Assembly: GCA_027314025.1 (NCBI GenBank)
Contig: DAHVCP010000010.1
Span: 1 to 64,000 of the forward strand
Direction: 5' to 3'
Source: Acidobacteriota bacterium
GTDB lineage: Bacteria > Acidobacteriota > Terriglobia > Terriglobales > SCQP01
Length of the DNA stretch: 64,000 nt
The notes under the pieces are model-generated. The model ran no database searches, was not told where the DNA came from, and saw nothing but the letters and a program-made list of their open reading frames with translations. Made by a program: the position numbers and the translations under genes. This document shows positions 63,932-64,000 of this stretch, piece by piece; positions within the stretch are counted from its first letter, which is position 1, and each line of letters opens with the position of its first letter.

Positions 63932-64000
63932 GCGGCTGCGGCCGCCGCGGCGGCCGGGTCAAGACCAACCATCGCGGGCGGCGAACAAGCCGGCCTGCAA

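Overview
The window is very GC-rich DNA from a free-living Gram-negative-type bacterium. Acidobacteriota is the best guess. The reasons are the remnant of an ADOP/MacB-type orphan permease, a CRTAC1 (ASPIC/UnbV) lipoprotein next to a multihaem cytochrome c, a secreted Asp-box propeller with Ig-like domains and a poly-Gly tail, TonB-type energy transducers, a PEP-CTERM protein, secreted glycoside hydrolases of the GH27 and GH36-like types, and intergenic space full of short dispersed repeats. This assignment comes from gene-family recognition, not a database search.

Layout. Positions 1-5223 look like the integrase-proximal end of a genomic island in a tRNA-Arg(CCT) gene. A tyrosine recombinase ends 2 bp from the tRNA 3' end, with an AlpA/HTH-17 excisionase-like gene, a small membrane protein and an unknown gene behind it. 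The cargo is a divergent two-gene unit: a 483-aa protein with a variant PD-(D/E)XK-like site, and a partner gene cut by an IS3-family element that runs off the window's left edge. From 5303 to about 29000 is chromosome: a secreted tandem Sm-like protein, an SDR oxidoreductase, a 1552-aa secreted propeller, a beta-helix protein, DUF202, alpha-galactosidase, a VapBC pair, a GT87-like transferase, a DUF4139 protein, a GH36-like hydrolase, a frameshifted B12-radical SAM gene, a SYLF protein and an acyl-CoA dehydrogenase. From 29000 to 42400 are a HAD protein, threonine aldolase, hemW, a broken nucleotidyltransferase pair, tagatose-bisphosphate aldolase, tRNA-Leu, secG, an MBL hydrolase, APC and MFS transporters, and a TetR/Lnt-like operon beside ADOP permease wreckage.

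Positions 43200-45450 hold the most intriguing locus. A 104-aa unknown protein is followed by a DIP1984-family gene and directly by a class-II tRNA-like cloverleaf. A second copy of the 104-aa gene then follows, with a decayed second DIP1984 copy. The whole cassette appears duplicated and then partly degraded.

From 45600 to the end are tRNA-Ser(GCT), a propeller/TonB-C fusion, a PEP-CTERM protein, a second TonB, a PilZ protein, the CRTAC1-cytochrome pair, dienelactone hydrolase, a FemAB/GNAT-like protein, a PHP phosphatase, membrane pyrophosphatase, L-aspartate oxidase, a heptad-repeat coiled coil and 3-dehydroquinate synthase.

Intergenic regions are dominated by at least seven recognisable dispersed repeat families, here called A to G. 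Two of them appear to have entered open reading frames in frame, just after signal peptides (GH27 and DUF4139 genes). One locus shows a 164-bp near-identical duplication within the remains of a permease gene.
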